Shown here: positions 63,617-64,000 of the stretch, piece by piece | How the letters are laid out: each line of letters begins with the position of its first letter | Numbering within the stretch: position 1 is the first letter of the stretch | From: Streptomyces sp. CoH27 | Lineage (GTDB): Bacteria > Actinomycetota > Actinomycetes > Streptomycetales > Streptomycetaceae | DNA length: 64,000 bases | Direction: 5' to 3' | Assembly: GCF_020181035.1 (NCBI RefSeq) | Contig: NZ_JAIQYY010000021.1 | Location: 121,849-185,848 of the forward strand | Made by a program: the position numbers and the translations under genes | Notes under the pieces: model-generated | The model's input: only the letters and a program-made list of their open reading frames with translations | Databases searched by the model: none | What the model was told of the DNA's origin: nothing

Positions 63617-64000
63617 GCGGTGGCCTCCGCAGCGGCTCGGGCCGCCGCCGGGAGGGCGTCGGCGATGATCTGGACGGCCCGTTCGTCGTGGGCCGTGGAC
63701 ACGAACCAGGACTCGAAGCAGGACGGCGGCAGGTAGACGCCGTTCGCGAGGAGGGAGTGGAAGAACGCGGTGAAGCGGAAGGCCTCCTGCCGCTTGGCGT
63801 CCTCGTACGTCCGCACCTGACGGTCGGTGAAGAAGACGGTGAACATGTTGGAGGCGTTCTGCACCCGGTGCGCGACGCCCTCCTTGCTCAGCGCCTCGCT
63901 GACCAGGCCCTGGATCTGCGCGGACACGGCGTTGACCTTGTCGTACGCCGCGTCGTCGAGCAGCCGCAGCTGGGCGAGACCGGCGGCGGTGGCGACGGGG
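63613..64000 (-). CDS. hemL: Glutamate-1-semialdehyde 2,1-aminomutase (5' part outside window)
   Basis: HemL makes 5-aminolevulinate from glutamate-1-semialdehyde, the entry to haem. Only the C-terminal 128 residues are inside the window. They match the family's end: NMFTVFFTDRQVRTYEDAKRQEAFRFTAFFHSLLANGVYLPPSCFESWFVSTAHDE. The start and the PLP-lysine lie beyond the right edge. Confidence 0.9.
   Translation of the reverse strand, partial: PVATAAGLAQLRLLDDAAYDKVNAVSAQIQGLVSEALSKEGVAHRVQNASNMFTVFFTDRQVRTYEDAKRQEAFRFTAFFHSLLANGVYLPPSCFESWFVSTAHDERAVQIIADALPAAARAAAEATA

Overview
The window is high-GC actinobacterial chromosome, almost certainly Streptomyces. The signs are strong third-position G/C bias, many GTG starts, four-base stop/start overlaps, the complete 14-gene nuo operon with Streptomyces-style extended NuoE, NuoJ and NuoH tails, a futalosine-type menaquinone pathway, and several Streptomyces-type families (PASTA, LppU-like, DUF4229-like and C40 peptidase proteins). 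Gene order resembles the core region of other Streptomyces chromosomes. No tRNA, rRNA, CRISPR array, intact insertion sequence or prophage was seen.

Layout. 1-15866 (minus): nuoN (cut by the left edge) back to nuoA, one tightly coupled complex I operon. 15867-16634: its regulatory region, shared with a divergent secreted NlpC/P60 peptidase. 17614-20589: peptide deformylase, a geranylgeranyl-reductase-family enzyme, a GNAT and a PASTA protein. 20615-26813 (minus): menG, a degenerate amidohydrolase, mqnC, a prepilin peptidase overlapping a Ser/Thr kinase, and mqnA. 27100-30865: a cold-shock gene, an XRE-cupin regulator divergent from azlCD, a five-copy 28-bp tandem repeat, a methyltransferase and a LysR regulator. 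31099-34730: long-chain acyl-CoA ligase divergent from a MaoC-like dehydratase, plus a TetR regulator. 34741-40591 (minus): a DUF4229-like protein, GNAT, mqnE, an Lrp/AsnC regulator, mqnM, mqnP and mqnL. 40660-41196: an Rhs C-terminal fragment.

41342-56992 is the accessory-looking part. It holds a small envelope gene set (two anchored solute-binding-like proteins, one with a VWA domain; a coupled membrane protein; two small proteins sharing a GDNVNMYGG motif), a lectin-fused Ser/Thr kinase, a TetR regulator, a 2OG-Fe(II) oxygenase with a cytosine-deaminase-like enzyme, a free-standing condensation-domain protein, and a STAND-like NTPase overlapping a membrane-anchored LivJ-like receptor. 57018-61362 (minus) is the System II cytochrome c maturation set resA-ccdA-resB-ccsB. 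The window ends with a deacetylase-like lipoprotein, a histidine phosphatase and the 3' end of hemL.

How it works together: much of the window serves menaquinone respiration. Complex I passes electrons to menaquinone. MqnA, MqnE, MqnC, MqnP, MqnL, MqnM and MenG build the quinone, and the geranylgeranyl-reductase-family enzyme probably saturates its tail. ResA, CcdA, ResB and CcsB mature the cytochromes c that re-oxidise the quinol, and HemL supplies haem. MqnB, MqnD and a functional aminofutalosine deaminase are not present here. The best candidates for undescribed biology are the NTPase-receptor pair (52948-56594) and the envelope gene set with the repeated motif (41644-46545).
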